Positions 44,693 to 53,964 of a DNA stretch of 55,356 bases are shown here, one piece after another. Position numbers and translations under genes: made by a program. The stretch spans positions 1-55,356 of the forward strand of contig JAFYHC010000103.1 in assembly GCA_017539385.1 (NCBI GenBank). Reading direction: 5' to 3'. Source of the DNA: Solobacterium sp. (GTDB lineage Bacteria; Bacillota_I; Bacilli_A; Erysipelotrichales; Erysipelotrichaceae). Under the pieces are notes generated by a model. That model saw only the letters and a program-made list of their open reading frames with translations. It did no database searches and had not been told where the DNA came from. Each line of letters begins with the position of its first letter. The stretch's first letter is position 1.

Positions 44693-46104
44693 GTCTTTCT
44701 GTCAAGCTTCTTCTGCTTCTGAATAATCTGATGTACATGGATCCCTCCGAAGGTGCTTTTCCGGATCTTGCATCGTTCAGCGGCAAAAGCGTGAAAGACT
44801 GGATCTATTCCATCGATCCTGCACAGATCGCGGAACGGGACCCGCTGCATCCGGCAATGACATCGGCTTCGGAATGGCGTGATATCCTCAAGGCAGCACG
44901 AAAAGAAAGACGTCTTCTGGATCTGAGGATCCTGCGGGTATATACGGATCCGTCAGAGGATGGCGGAATGTGCCGCAATGCGGTCTTTATCAGTCCGGAT
45001 ACTGCAGATGCCATCGTTGTATTTAAGGGAACGGAAATGGCTGTCGGCTCAGCCCAGTGGAAGGATAACTTCCTGAGCGGCAATACAGCTGATACACCGC
45101 ATCAGAAGCGGGCATTGGAATGGTTTCAGCAGACGGTGGAAGACTGCCATCTGCAGCAGTATGAGATCACAGTCACGGGACATTCCAAAGGCGGCAATAA
45201 AGCCAAATATATTACGATCCTGGATGACCGCATTGACCGCTGTGTGTCATTTGACGGGGAAGGGTTTTCAGATCTGTTCTTCAGCAAATACGGGATGGAG
45301 ATCGTACGCAATGAACATAAGATCGAAAATCATGCGGTTGATTATGATTACATCAGCCTGCTGTTAAACGATATCGGCACATGTACGTTCTACCGCGGAC
45401 ATAATTACGGCACCGGCGGCTTCGCAGAGAATCATCTGGCCAATACGTTTATGCGGTTTGACGGACATGGCAATTTCATTATGGAAGTCAATCCGGAGGG
45501 AAGACCGGCAGAGATGCTGGCAATGGATGAATTTGCCAACAGTTATCTGCGCTCGCTGGAAGAAGCAGAACGGTTCAAGGCGCTGGAGATGCTGAATGAT
45601 CTGCTGAATGCGGTATTGTCGATCGAGCGGAAGATGACGCAGGATGAGATCGCTGAACTGTTTGTACAGATGGCAAAAGGGGAGGACAGCCGGCGTCATA
45701 TCGCATATATGCTGGCGTATATCATCCGCTATGAACAGAAGTATCCATCCGTTGTGCCGCTTCTGAACAGGCTGTTTCAGCGCTTTGGGCTGGACGGTCT
45801 GGTGCAGTATGTGGAACTGGTGGCGGGCATTCTGAACTGGAAAAAGCGCATTCTCTGGGTATCACTCAGTTTTGATACGATCACCGCTGCCTTCCGTACG
45901 ATGCATGCCCACGCACCGGGATGGGTGCATCGGACATTGGAAGACTATATGGAAAAGACAGGGATCCATCTGCAGCCGGAAAGCATCGTAATACTTGCGG
46001 ATACGATCGAATTGACAGATGGTTTCCTCAAAACAGTGACAATTTATGAAGACGGAACGGACCGGGATGTACATCCGTCTGTAAAGCGTGAAATTCATGG
46101 CTGA
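44689..46104 (+). CDS. DUF2974 (Mbeg1-like) alpha/beta hydrolase
   Basis: A 471-residue protein. Residues about 1-270 form a lipase-like alpha/beta hydrolase of the DUF2974/Mbeg1-like type: AIVVFKGTEMAVGSAQWKDN, then the nucleophile elbow VTGHSKGGNKAKY, and a His-containing GHNYGTGG region. The C-terminal 200 residues are helical (LNDLLNAVLSIERKMTQDEI and later LEDYMEKTGIHLQP) and not assigned. No signal peptide or lipid-attachment site, so it is probably cytoplasmic or released by other means. It overlaps the preceding unknown gene; substrate unknown. Confidence 0.8.
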   Translation: MSLSVKLLLLLNNLMYMDPSEGAFPDLASFSGKSVKDWIYSIDPAQIAERDPLHPAMTSASEWRDILKAARKERRLLDLRILRVYTDPSEDGGMCRNAVFISPDTADAIVVFKGTEMAVGSAQWKDNFLSGNTADTPHQKRALEWFQQTVEDCHLQQYEITVTGHSKGGNKAKYITILDDRIDRCVSFDGEGFSDLFFSKYGMEIVRNEHKIENHAVDYDYISLLLNDIGTCTFYRGHNYGTGGFAENHLANTFMRFDGHGNFIMEVNPEGRPAEMLAMDEFANSYLRSLEEAERFKALEMLNDLLNAVLSIERKMTQDEIAELFVQMAKGEDSRRHIAYMLAYIIRYEQKYPSVVPLLNRLFQRFGLDGLVQYVELVAGILNWKKRILWVSLSFDTITAAFRTMHAHAPGWVHRTLEDYMEKTGIHLQPESIVILADTIELTDGFLKTVTIYEDGTDRDVHPSVKREIHG

Positions 46105-46120
46105 AAAAGCATATTTGCCG

Positions 46121-46152
46121 TTGACGCGGTTTCGTTAACCATGCAATATATT
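46121..46152 (+). promoter_or_regulatory. Candidate promoter of rplU-prp-rpmA
   Basis: TTGACG at 46121-46126 is a good -35. The -10 lies in the palindrome GCAATATATTGC (46143-46154); TATATT at 46147-46152 is the best hexamer but the spacer would be 20 bases, so the exact -10 is uncertain. Confidence 0.45.
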
Positions 46153-46154
46153 GC

Positions 46155-46258
46155 TGTTATCAGCCCTCATGTCGAGGGTCTGTAACCGCTCAGGAAAGGG
46201 TTTAAGAGAGTGATCTCCCCTTGATGGCGCGTCTTAAGATAATGACAGGAGGTGTTGA
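46155..46258 (+). ncRNA. Ribosomal protein L21 leader
   Basis: About 100 bases of structured leader directly before rplU, with the CCCTC/GAGGG hairpin (46164-46178 region) and conserved-looking blocks down to the ribosome site AGGAGGTG. Bacillota carry an L21 leader of this size in front of rplU that is thought to mediate feedback control. Assigned from position and the visible hairpin, not from an alignment. Confidence 0.65.
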
Positions 46259-46260
46259 AT

Positions 46261-46572
46261 TTGTACGCAATTATCGAAACAGGCGGAAAGCAGCTGAAAG
46301 TAGAAGCAGGACAGGAAATCTTCGTTGAGAAGCTCAACGTGGAACCGGAAGAGACAGTCGTATTTGACAAGGTCGTATTTGTCAGCGACGCAACTGCAAA
46401 GATCGGTACTCCTTATGTAGAGGGTGCCAAAGTCACAGCAACTGTGATCAAACAGGGCAAGGACAAAAAGATCCGTATCTTCAAGTACAAGCAGAAGAAG
46501 GGTTCCACACGCCGCAGACAGGGTCACCGTCAGCCGTATACGAAACTCAAGATCGAATCGATCGAGGCGTAA
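46261..46572 (+). CDS. rplU: Ribosomal protein L21
   Basis: A 103-residue large-subunit protein: [20 protein letters not shown] at the start and [20 protein letters not shown] at the end, the rRNA-binding part. The start is TTG at 46261, six bases after AGGAGGTG; this gives the standard N-terminus, whereas an in-frame GTG at 46252 lies inside the ribosome site. First gene of rplU-prp-rpmA. Confidence 0.97.
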   Translation: MYAIIETGGKQLKVEAGQEIFVEKLNVEPEETVVFDKVVFVSDATAKIGTPYVEGAKVTATVIKQGKDKKIRIFKYKQKKGSTRRRQGHRQPYTKLKIESIEA

Positions 46573-46573
46573 G

Positions 46574-46891
46574 ATGATCCGTATCCTGGTGCAGGAAGAA
46601 AACGGAAAGATCCGGGAAGTATCGATCGACGGGCATGCGGAGGCAGATGTACATGGACAGGATGTTGTCTGTGCAGCGATCAGCGCGATCGCATTCGGCC
46701 TGTGCAATGCACTGGATGAAATGACAGACCGGGTCGGATTTGAAGTAGAAGACAATCATATCCGCATCTATGTTCCTGCAGAGGATGAAACAGCAGAGAC
46801 GATCCTACGGACAGGATTGATCCAGTTCGAGACCGTCGCTGAAGTCAACAGCGAATTTGTTCAAATCATTAACGGAGGTGAAATGCAATGA
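46574..46891 (+). CDS. Ribosomal-processing cysteine protease Prp
   Basis: A 105-residue cysteine protease that removes the N-terminal extension of ribosomal protein L27. The catalytic His is in IDGHAEAD and the catalytic Cys in [15 protein letters not shown]. It lies between rplU and rpmA, overlapping rpmA by 4 bases, the fixed position of this gene in Bacillota. The L27 encoded next has the cleavable extension it acts on. Confidence 0.95.
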   Translation: MIRILVQEENGKIREVSIDGHAEADVHGQDVVCAAISAIAFGLCNALDEMTDRVGFEVEDNHIRIYVPAEDETAETILRTGLIQFETVAEVNSEFVQIINGGEMQ

Positions 46892-47175
46892 GATTTACAT
46901 TAGATATTCAGTTCTTCGCCAGTAAGAAGGGTGTATCTTCCACAAAGAACGGCCGTGATTCGGCAGGCAGAAGACTCGGTGCGAAAAAGGCAGATGGCGA
47001 ATTCACAAATGCAGGTAGCATTATTTACCGTCAGAGAGGCACACGGATCTTCCCGGGCAAGAATGTAAAGCGCGGCGGAGATGATACGCTGTTTGCAACG
47101 GCAGCTGGTATCGTCAGATACGAGCGTCTGGGAAAAGACAAGAAACAGGTATCTGTTTACCCGGAAGAAGCGTAA
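46888..47175 (+). CDS. rpmA: Ribosomal protein L27 with cleavable N-terminus
   Basis: A 95-residue L27 with the Bacillota-type N-terminal extension [10 protein letters not shown] before [15 protein letters not shown]; Prp cuts after the second Phe so that the mature N-terminus can reach the peptidyl-transferase centre. The rest ([34 protein letters not shown]) is standard. GGAGGTG precedes the ATG inside prp. A hairpin with a T run follows. Confidence 0.97.
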   Translation: MRFTLDIQFFASKKGVSSTKNGRDSAGRRLGAKKADGEFTNAGSIIYRQRGTRIFPGKNVKRGGDDTLFATAAGIVRYERLGKDKKQVSVYPEEA

Positions 47176-47186
47176 TCAACAAGAAG

Positions 47187-47211
47187 GCTCCTGAACGACA
47201 GGAGCTTTTTT
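47187..47211 (+). terminator. Terminator between rpmA and obg
   Basis: GCTCCTG (47187-47193) pairs with CAGGAGC (47199-47205) around AACGA, followed by six T. obg starts 19 bases later with its own ribosome site, so this is probably partial and sets the ratio of ribosomal protein to Obg mRNA. Confidence 0.8.
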
Positions 47212-47229
47212 CAGGAAAGGAGGGACCGT

Positions 47230-48504
47230 ATGATTGATCTCATCCGTGTGAAAGTAAAAGCAGGTGACGGCGGCAAGGGCTGTGTTGCCTGGAGACATGA
47301 GAAGTATTATCCAAACGGAGGACCGTTTGGCGGAGACGGCGGCAAGGGCGGAGATATCTGGTTTCAGGTCGATACCAATGAAACGACACTGACCAAGCTG
47401 CGTTTTACCCGCAGCATCAAAGCCGGCAACGGTGCCCCCGGTATGACAAAGAAAATGCATGGCAAATCCGGTGAGGATGTCATTGTGAAGGTGCCGCTGG
47501 GGACGATGATCCGCAATGCGGCAAACGGTGACCTTCTGGCGGATCTTACCCGTCCGAATGAAAAGGTATTGATTGCAAAAGGCGGCAGAGGCGGCCTTGG
47601 CAATATGCATTTTGCAACGGCGCGCAACGATACGCCGGAATATGCACAGCCCGGTGAGATCGGGGAAGGTTTTGACCTGCAGCTGGAACTGCGCTTATTG
47701 GCAGATGCAGGACTGATCGGTTTCCCGTCCGTCGGCAAATCGACATTCCTTTCTGTCGTAACAGCCGCAAAGCCGGAGATCGCATCCTATCCGTTTACGA
47801 CCATCGAACCGAATATCGGTGTCGTATCTCTGCCGGATGACCGCGGCTTCGTGCTGGCAGATATGCCGGGATTAATCGAAGGGGCAGGCGAAGGAAAAGG
47901 CCTTGGCCATGAATTCCTGCGGCATATACGGCGCTGCCGTGTGCTCATTCATATTATTGATATGAGCGGAGAAGAGCGTAATCCAATAGAAGATTACGAG
48001 ATCATCAACAAGGAACTGGCAACGTATGATCTTTCGCTGGAAGAAAAGCCGCAGATCGTTGTTGCTAACAAGATGGACGATGAATACTCCAATCTGTATC
48101 TGGAGGAATTCAAGGCGGCATATCCGGATCTGAAGGTCTATGAGATCAGTGCTCTGACAAAGAAGGGCATTGATGCCGTGCTGTATGCAGCGATGGATAT
48201 GATCGAAGAAGCAAGAGCAGCAGAAGAACCGGAAGAGACGAAGGAAGAAGTCGTTGTATACCGCTATCAGCCGAAGCGTCCGGACTTCGAAGTACGCAGT
48301 GAAGGCATGAACCGCTGGCGTGTTGTATCGGCCAAGATCGACCGTCTGGCAGAACAGGTGGATTTCGACAAGCCGGAAGAAGAGTATCGTTTCGCTGCTA
48401 CCCTGACACATATGGGAATCGATGCGGCGCTGCGTGAAGCCGGTGTCAAAAATGGTGATCAGGTCATCATTGGATCGTATATCATGGATTTCGTAGACGA
48501 GTGA
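47230..48504 (+). CDS. obg: GTPase Obg
   Basis: A 424-residue essential GTPase linked to 50S ribosome assembly and stress signalling. The Gly-rich Obg domain (about 1-158: VKVKAGDGGKGCVAWRHEK, GGKGGDIWF) is followed by the G domain with GFPSVGKSTFL, switch II DMPGLIEGAGEGKGLG and NKMDD. The C-terminal OCT domain (about 345-424) is present. GGAGGGACC precedes the ATG. Together with rplU-prp-rpmA this is the conserved Bacillota block. Confidence 0.97.
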   Translation: MIDLIRVKVKAGDGGKGCVAWRHEKYYPNGGPFGGDGGKGGDIWFQVDTNETTLTKLRFTRSIKAGNGAPGMTKKMHGKSGEDVIVKVPLGTMIRNAANGDLLADLTRPNEKVLIAKGGRGGLGNMHFATARNDTPEYAQPGEIGEGFDLQLELRLLADAGLIGFPSVGKSTFLSVVTAAKPEIASYPFTTIEPNIGVVSLPDDRGFVLADMPGLIEGAGEGKGLGHEFLRHIRRCRVLIHIIDMSGEERNPIEDYEIINKELATYDLSLEEKPQIVVANKMDDEYSNLYLEEFKAAYPDLKVYEISALTKKGIDAVLYAAMDMIEEARAAEEPEETKEEVVVYRYQPKRPDFEVRSEGMNRWRVVSAKIDRLAEQVDFDKPEEEYRFAATLTHMGIDAALREAGVKNGDQVIIGSYIMDFVDE

Positions 48505-48514
48505 GGAGCCGGAT

Positions 48515-49099
48515 ATGATCGCATTTATTCAGGGTAAGATCGCAGCAGTAACATTGGATTCCATTATTCTGGATCATCAGGGCATGGGATGGCTGATCCG
48601 CTATCCGCATGTCGGACGCGTGCATATCGGGGAAGAGCACAAGATCTATACCTATATGCATATTGCTGAAAATGATATCAGTATGTTCGGCTTTGAAAGC
48701 CAGCTGGAAAAAGATCTGTTTCTGCGTCTGATCAGTGTAAAGGGACTTGGTCCCAAGACGGCTGCGGCAATGCTTTCCAAAGCAGATGCCGAGCAGATTA
48801 TATCTGCGGTAGAAGGCGGCAATGTGGCATTTCTGAAATCGATGCCGGGCGTCGGCAATAAATCCGCATCCCAGATCATTCTGGATCTGAAGGGAAAACT
48901 CGTACAGAGCGAAGAAGCAGCAGAAGCTTCCATGAGCAGCGAGGTCCGGGATGCCTGCGATGCACTTGCAGGACTGGGATATAAGCAGTCGGAGATCCGC
49001 CAGGCAGCGAAAGTCATGAATGAACAGCCGGGCAGAACATCTTCAGAATATCTGAAGATCGGTCTGAAGGTTCTGGCGCAGAACAAGATCGGAGGCTGA
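48515..49099 (+). CDS. ruvA: Holliday junction branch-migration protein RuvA
   Basis: A 194-residue protein that binds Holliday junctions and loads RuvB. The OB fold (about 1-63: [19 protein letters not shown]), two helix-hairpin-helix motifs ([40 protein letters not shown]) and the C-terminal RuvB-binding domain ([19 protein letters not shown]) are visible. One base separates it from ruvB. Confidence 0.97.
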   Translation: MIAFIQGKIAAVTLDSIILDHQGMGWLIRYPHVGRVHIGEEHKIYTYMHIAENDISMFGFESQLEKDLFLRLISVKGLGPKTAAAMLSKADAEQIISAVEGGNVAFLKSMPGVGNKSASQIILDLKGKLVQSEEAAEASMSSEVRDACDALAGLGYKQSEIRQAAKVMNEQPGRTSSEYLKIGLKVLAQNKIGG

Positions 49100-49100
49100 A

Positions 49101-50108
49101 ATGAGTGAAAGAAACGATCTTCTCTCGGCACTGAAAGAAGCCGGTGACGAAGAAGAAACGATCCGCCCGCAGACGCTGAATGATTATGTCGGTCAGGATG
49201 CACTGAAGGATAATCTTCGCATCTTTATCAAAGCAGCTCTGCAGCGCAATGAAGCACTGGATCATGTGCTTCTGTACGGTCCGCCGGGACTGGGAAAGAC
49301 GACCCTGTCCTACATCCTTGCCACGGAGATGCATACACGCATCCGTGTGGCATCGGGACCAAGCATTGAAAAACCGGGAGACCTGGCCGCGGTATTGTCG
49401 GTTCTGGAACCCGGAGACATTCTGTTTATCGATGAGATCCACCGCATTCCGAAGATCGTGGAAGAAGTGCTGTATCCGGCAATGGAAGACTTCTGCATTG
49501 ATGTCATGGTCGGAAAGGATGCCGGTGCACGCAGTGTGCGGCTGGATCTGCCGCCGTTTACACTGGTTGGTGCAACGACCCGTGCAGGTGATCTTTCGGC
49601 ACCATTGCGCGACCGGTTCGGCATTGTATCCAAGCTGGACTATTACACCAATGAGCAGCTGTCATCCATCGTTGCCCGCAGTGCGCGGGTACTTGGAGTG
49701 CATATCAATCCCGATGCAGTGAGGGAAATTGCCCGCAGAAGCCGCGGTACGCCGCGTATTGCAAATCGTCTTCTGCGCAGAATACGCGACTTTGCCCAGG
49801 TATTGAATGACGGTGTGATCACGCAGAAGCTGGCACAGGATTCCCTGAACCGCCTGCATGTGGATTCGCTTGGTCTGGATGAAGTCGATATCCGCTATCT
49901 GCGCGGAATCATTGAGCGCTTCCATGGCGGACCGGTGGGACTGGAAGCACTTGCGACATCGATCAGCGAAGAAGCAACGACGCTGGAAGATGTCTATGAG
50001 CCGTATCTGATCCAGATCGGTTTTGTCAATCGTACCGGACGGGGTCGTGTCGTCACAGAAAAAGCCTATGAACATCTCAAGATCGCGCACAGCGAATCTC
50101 TGTTCTAG
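49101..50108 (+). CDS. ruvB: Holliday junction DNA helicase RuvB
   Basis: A 335-residue AAA+ motor that drives branch migration with Ruv[19 protein letters not shown] at the start, Walker [13 protein letters not shown], Walker [10 protein letters not shown], sensor motif [19 protein letters not shown] and the C-terminal winged helix ([16 protein letters not shown]) are all present. It overlaps the convergent SRAP gene by 4 bases with no terminator between them. Confidence 0.97.
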   Translation: MSERNDLLSALKEAGDEEETIRPQTLNDYVGQDALKDNLRIFIKAALQRNEALDHVLLYGPPGLGKTTLSYILATEMHTRIRVASGPSIEKPGDLAAVLSVLEPGDILFIDEIHRIPKIVEEVLYPAMEDFCIDVMVGKDAGARSVRLDLPPFTLVGATTRAGDLSAPLRDRFGIVSKLDYYTNEQLSSIVARSARVLGVHINPDAVREIARRSRGTPRIANRLLRRIRDFAQVLNDGVITQKLAQDSLNRLHVDSLGLDEVDIRYLRGIIERFHGGPVGLEALATSISEEATTLEDVYEPYLIQIGFVNRTGRGRVVTEKAYEHLKIAHSESLF

Positions 50109-50671
50109 GTTTCACTCAGAAAACGAACGGGTGCTGAATTGGCATAGAGAGAAGTGGGGTGCACCGATGCACACCACTTTTTTGCATCCTCATAGGTGAA
50201 GACAAGCGGCTGCCTGTCGTGGATGGTGCGTGCTTCGCCTTTGGCTTCTTCGGTCAGGATGACAAAGTGCCATCCATCCGCAAACTGCCGTGCCAGCCCG
50301 CCGAGATACATGCATTCATCAGCTGTGCGGAACGCGTAGCGGGCATGGGTCTCTTTCGACCATTCATAATAGCAGGAAGCCGGCAGAACACAGGGAATGC
50401 TTCCGGCAAAGAAGCGGGAAGAGAAAGCTGTCTCACTGCGGGCATTGATGACAGGGGAGCCGGATGCGCGGGGATAGCCCCATTTCATCGGCCGCAGGAC
50501 ATGCATATTGCGTGAGGGAATATAAATGCCGGCAAAGGCAGTACTGCCGGGGCAGACTTCATTCATGGAGATACGGCTGAATTCTTCTTCGCCATACCGG
50601 GCTCTGGCTTTGTCGATCAGATCAGCGATGCGCCTGTTTTTTTCATCATAGAAAACATATCTTCCGCACAT
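50105..50671 (-). CDS. SRAP (YedK/HMCES) DNA-protein crosslink protein
   Basis: A 188-residue SOS-response-associated peptidase that covalently traps abasic sites in single-stranded DNA. The start at 50671 places the reactive Cys at position 2 (MCGRYVF), which the chemistry requires, so the frame upstream is not used. [14 protein letters not shown], the Glu in [11 protein letters not shown] and the His in IHDRQPLVF are the remaining active-site residues. No ribosome site is present; a consensus -10 lies six bases before the ATG. No LexA-type box is seen. Confidence 0.92.
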   Translation of the reverse strand: MCGRYVFYDEKNRRIADLIDKARARYGEEEFSRISMNEVCPGSTAFAGIYIPSRNMHVLRPMKWGYPRASGSPVINARSETAFSSRFFAGSIPCVLPASCYYEWSKETHARYAFRTADECMYLGGLARQFADGWHFVILTEEAKGEARTIHDRQPLVFTYEDAKKWCASVHPTSLYANSAPVRFLSET

Positions 50672-50677
50672 ACCATG

Positions 50678-50714
50678 ATTATAAGTTGAAAAAGACAAAC
50701 GGTCATTCTAGAAT
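50678..50714. promoter_or_regulatory. Two divergent overlapping promoters for apparently leaderless genes
   Basis: Plus strand: TTGAAA (50686-50691), 17-base spacer, TAGAAT (50709-50714), then six bases to the ATG at 50721. Minus strand: ATGACC (50706-50701), 17-base spacer, TATAAT (50683-50678), then six bases to the SRAP ATG at 50671. Both place the transcription start on the first base of the start codon. The two promoters overlap, so their use should be mutually exclusive. Confidence 0.7.
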
Positions 50715-50720
50715 AATCGC

Positions 50721-50960
50721 ATGGGTGAAAAAGAAGAAAAGAAAACGTACCGGCGCAAGAAGTTTCTCTTTTTTCTGACGGCGTGCGGTGTATATTTTGC
50801 CGTCTTCCTGTTTCAGTTTGCCATGCTGGAACTGGTGGAGCATACCATCGGCACCCATCCGTATGTCCGCCTGTTGCTGCTGATCGTGTTTGTTCTGGAT
50901 TCGGCGTGGCTGATGAAGCGGGCGATGGAAAGTGATTATATGCGTGAATTGCTGGATTAA
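50721..50960 (+). CDS. Small two-helix membrane protein
   Basis: A 79-residue protein with a very basic, charged start (GEKEEKKTYRRKK), two predicted membrane helices (about 15-37 FLFFLTACGVYFAVFLFQFA, and 48-65 VRLLLLIVFVLDSAWLM) and a short acidic tail. I do not recognise a family. It has no Shine-Dalgarno; a promoter with correct spacing ends six bases before the ATG. It stands between SRAP and the valS T-box. Confidence 0.65.
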   Translation: MGEKEEKKTYRRKKFLFFLTACGVYFAVFLFQFAMLELVEHTIGTHPYVRLLLLIVFVLDSAWLMKRAMESDYMRELLD

Positions 50961-50986
50961 TTTCGTATTTCATTTAGAAAGGAATC

Positions 50987-50995
50987 TGGTATAAT
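50987..50995 (+). promoter_or_regulatory. Promoter of the valS transcript
   Basis: TGG-TATAAT (50987-50995) is an extended consensus -10 in front of the T-box; TTTCAT at 50968-50973 is a weak -35 with a 16-base spacer. Confidence 0.6.
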
Positions 50996-51004
50996 CGCTG
51001 TAGG

Positions 51005-51212
51005 CAATGAAGGGGAGCAGTAGGCATGTGTCTTCCGTCAAGAGAGACTGCGGTTGGTGAAAGCAGTCCGGAAAGCAGGCAGAAGTCGTCCCGGAGCCGG
51101 ATGTCTGAACGAAGAGTAAGTCATCCCGTCTCGTGCACGTTACGCATGTTGAGAAGCAAGCAAAGGTGGTACCGCGTTATTGACGTCCTGTGCATACAGG
51201 GCTTTTTTTATG
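51005..51212 (+). ncRNA. T-box leader of valS (tRNA-Val sensing)
   Basis: The T-box sequence AAGGTGGTACCGCG is at 51162-51175, followed by a terminator stem (CCTGT/ACAGG) and a T run to about 51211. Stem I contains the GGTGAAA-type apical motif within GACTGC...GCAGTC. A GTC valine codon follows GAA near the base of stem I (51088-51094 region), the expected place for the specifier. Uncharged tRNA-Val would disrupt the terminator and allow valS transcription. Confidence 0.92.
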
Positions 51213-51224
51213 AAGGAGAGAGGT

Positions 51225-53837
51225 ATGGAGAAGAATCTGAGTCAGAAGTATGATCACAAGAAAGTAGAGGAAGGCCGCTACAATGAATGGCTGGAAAAGG
51301 GATATTTCACAGCCGGAGACAAGTCCAAAGATCCGTATACGATCGGGATCCCGCCGCCGAATGTCACAGGTATCCTGCACATCGGACATGCATGGGATAA
51401 TACACTGCAGGATATCATTTCCCGTTTCAAGAGAATGCAGGGATATGACATGCTGTATCTGCCGGGCATGGATCATGCCGGCATTGCCACCCAGGCAAAG
51501 GTCGATGCCCGCCTGAAGTCGGAAGGCATCTCGCGCTATGATCTGGGCCGTGAAGGCTTCCTGAAGCGTGCATGGGAATGGAAAGAAGAATACGCTGCAG
51601 TCATCCGCAAACAGTGGGGCAAGCTTGGCAATTCGCTGGATTATACAAGAGAGCGCTTTACGATGGATGAGGGACTGAATTATGCAGTGCGCACAGTATT
51701 TGTGCGTCTGTATGAAGAGGGACTGATCTACCGCGGATGGCGTATCATCAACTGGGACCCGGAAGCACGCACAGCCCTCAGCAACATCGAAGTCAATTAT
51801 CGTGAAGATAAGGGCAATATGTTCTATTTCAACTACAAGGTAGTTGAGACAGGCGATACCTTTACGGTTGCAACAACACGTCCGGAAACGATGTTTGGCG
51901 ACGTGTGCGTTGTTGTCAATCCGAAGGATGACCGGTTTAAGCACCTGATCGGAAAGCATGCGGTCAACCCGGCCAACTATGATGAACTGCCGATCATCGG
52001 TGATGAATATGTTGATATCGAATTCGGTACCGGTGCAATGAAATGTACGCCGGCACATGACCCGAATGACTTTGCCATTGCGGAGCGTCATCATCTGGAA
52101 AAGCCGATCTGCATGAATCCGGACGGAACGATGAATGCACTGGCCGGCAAATATGAGGGAATGGACCGGTATGTGTGCCGCGATGCTCTGGTCGAGCAGA
52201 TCCGTGCCGACGGCAATCTGATCAAGATCGAAGAGATCACTCACAACGTAGCGCACTCTGAACGTACAGACTGCGTTGTAGAACCGTATCTTTCCCAGCA
52301 GTGGTTCGTTAAGATGAAGCCGTTGGCAGATGACGTACTGGAATACCAGAAAGATCCGGAGCACAAGATTAACTTCTATCCGGAGCGCTTCGAGCGTGTC
52401 TTTACGCAATGGCTGGAGAATATTGAAGACTGGTGCATTTCCCGTCAGCTGTGGTGGGGACACCGCATTCCGGCATGGTATCACAAAGAGACCGGTGAAA
52501 CATATGTCGGAATGGAAGAACCGGCAGATCCGGAAAACTGGGTGCAGGATGAAGACGTCCTGGATACATGGTTCTCCAGTGCACTCTGGCCGTTCTCCAC
52601 ACTTGGATGGCCGAATGATACAGAGGATATGAAGCGTTACTATCCGACGACCACGATGGTTACCGGCTATGACATCATCTTCTTCTGGGTAGCACGTATG
52701 GCCTTTACAGCACGTCATTTCACCCATGACCGTCCGTTCCGCGATGTTCTGATCCATGGTTTGATCCGTGATGAATTCGGCCGCAAGATGTCCAAGTCTC
52801 TCGGCAACGGCATTGACCCGATGGATGTCATCGATCAGCATGGTGTAGATGCACTGCGCTTCTTCCTGACGACCAACAGCACACCGGGTCAGGATATGCG
52901 CTATATCCCGTCGAAAGTCGATGCGGCATGGAATTTCATCAACAAGATCTGGAATGCAAGCCGCTTCGTATTAATGAATCTGCCGGAAGGATTTACAAAG
53001 AACGATATCGATCTGTCCGGCGCAAGCATCAGTGATGCATGGATCCTCAACCGTCTCAACGAAGTCATCGCACATGTGACGCAGAACATGGAGAAGTATG
53101 AATTTGCATTAGTCGGCAACGAGCTGTACAGCTTTATCTGGGATGACTTCTGCAGCTGGTATGTGGAAATGAGCAAGACAGCGCTGTATGGGGATGATGA
53201 GAATGCAAAGAAAGCAGCATATTCCACTCTCTATATCATGCTGGATAACATCGTGCGTCTGCTGCATCCGTTCATGCCGTTTGTAACGGAAGAGATCTAT
53301 CTGACGATGCCGCATGAGAAAAGCTCTATCTGCATCGAGTCGTATCCGACGGTATTAGAGGATATCCCGTCCTGTGATATGGCAGCCATGGACCGTCTGA
53401 TCTCCATGATTCAGAAGATCCGTGAAGTCAAGAACGTCAATGATCTGAAGCCGTCTGCGCTCGTGCATGTATGCGTGCGTGATCTCAATGGCGAACCGGT
53501 CGTAGTGGATGCTCGTCTTGCGGCGATTCTGAGCAAGCTTGCCAAGGCGGAATGGAAGACAGAACTGGAAGGCGACCTGACAGTTGAAACCATCCGCGGC
53601 GGCAGCATGTATATCCCGTCCGGTGAACTGAGTGATCCGGCAGAAGAGATCGCCAAGCTGACAGCAGAGAAAGAACGTCTGGAAAGCGAGATCCGCCGTT
53701 CGAATGGAATTCTCTCCAATCCGGGATTCCTGAAGAAAGCACCTGCTGCAAAGGTGGAAAATGAAAAACAGAAACTGGAAGCATATCAGAAGCAGTATGC
53801 GGTCATTATGGACCGTCTGAGCGTTCTGCAGGGCTGA
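51225..53837 (+). CDS. valS: Valyl-tRNA synthetase
   Basis: An 870-residue class I synthetase that charges tRNA-Val and edits threonine. The catalytic Rossmann fold carries GILHIGHAWDN (HIGH) and GRKMSKSLGNG (KMSKS). The editing domain lies between them (TTRPETMFGDVCVVVNPKD). The anticodon-binding domain and a C-terminal coiled coil (IAKLTAEKERLESEIRRSNG) follow. The ATG at 51225 has GGAG upstream and lies after the T-box terminator. Length is typical. Confidence 0.98.
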   Translation: MEKNLSQKYDHKKVEEGRYNEWLEKGYFTAGDKSKDPYTIGIPPPNVTGILHIGHAWDNTLQDIISRFKRMQGYDMLYLPGMDHAGIATQAKVDARLKSEGISRYDLGREGFLKRAWEWKEEYAAVIRKQWGKLGNSLDYTRERFTMDEGLNYAVRTVFVRLYEEGLIYRGWRIINWDPEARTALSNIEVNYREDKGNMFYFNYKVVETGDTFTVATTRPETMFGDVCVVVNPKDDRFKHLIGKHAVNPANYDELPIIGDEYVDIEFGTGAMKCTPAHDPNDFAIAERHHLEKPICMNPDGTMNALAGKYEGMDRYVCRDALVEQIRADGNLIKIEEITHNVAHSERTDCVVEPYLSQQWFVKMKPLADDVLEYQKDPEHKINFYPERFERVFTQWLENIEDWCISRQLWWGHRIPAWYHKETGETYVGMEEPADPENWVQDEDVLDTWFSSALWPFSTLGWPNDTEDMKRYYPTTTMVTGYDIIFFWVARMAFTARHFTHDRPFRDVLIHGLIRDEFGRKMSKSLGNGIDPMDVIDQHGVDALRFFLTTNSTPGQDMRYIPSKVDAAWNFINKIWNASRFVLMNLPEGFTKNDIDLSGASISDAWILNRLNEVIAHVTQNMEKYEFALVGNELYSFIWDDFCSWYVEMSKTALYGDDENAKKAAYSTLYIMLDNIVRLLHPFMPFVTEEIYLTMPHEKSSICIESYPTVLEDIPSCDMAAMDRLISMIQKIREVKNVNDLKPSALVHVCVRDLNGEPVVVDARLAAILSKLAKAEWKTELEGDLTVETIRGGSMYIPSGELSDPAEEIAKLTAEKERLESEIRRSNGILSNPGFLKKAPAAKVENEKQKLEAYQKQYAVIMDRLSVLQG

Positions 53838-53846
53838 AAGTAACAG

Positions 53847-53887
53847 GACCGAAGATGCATGATTCTCATGCAATTCGGTCTTTTTTT
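53847..53887 (+). terminator. Terminator of valS
   Basis: GACCGAA plus TGCATGA (from 53847) pair with TCATGCA plus TTCGGTC (to 53880) with a small internal bulge, followed by seven T. Confidence 0.88.
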
Positions 53888-53901
53888 CATTGCTTTGCAG
53901 T

Positions 53902-53929
53902 TTGAGATGGCTGATTTGAATGATATACT
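53902..53929 (+). promoter_or_regulatory. Promoter of the alpha/beta-hydrolase-fold gene
   Basis: TTGAGA (53902-53907), a 16-base spacer and extended TGA-TATACT (-10 at 53924-53929), 35 bases ahead of the ATG. Confidence 0.65.
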
Positions 53930-53964
53930 AGTAGAAGAAATGATACTCGGATACGGAGGTCAAC

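Noticed and set aside
50105..50108. Four-base overlap of ruvB and SRAP as evidence for a wrong stop
   Set aside because: Both C-termini fit their families; a short convergent overlap is acceptable.
51180..52841. Long open frame antisense to valS (over 500 codons)
   Set aside because: It lies wholly opposite a clearly conserved gene, has no ribosome site and a translated composition rich in His, Cys and Ile with no family features; an effect of codon bias.
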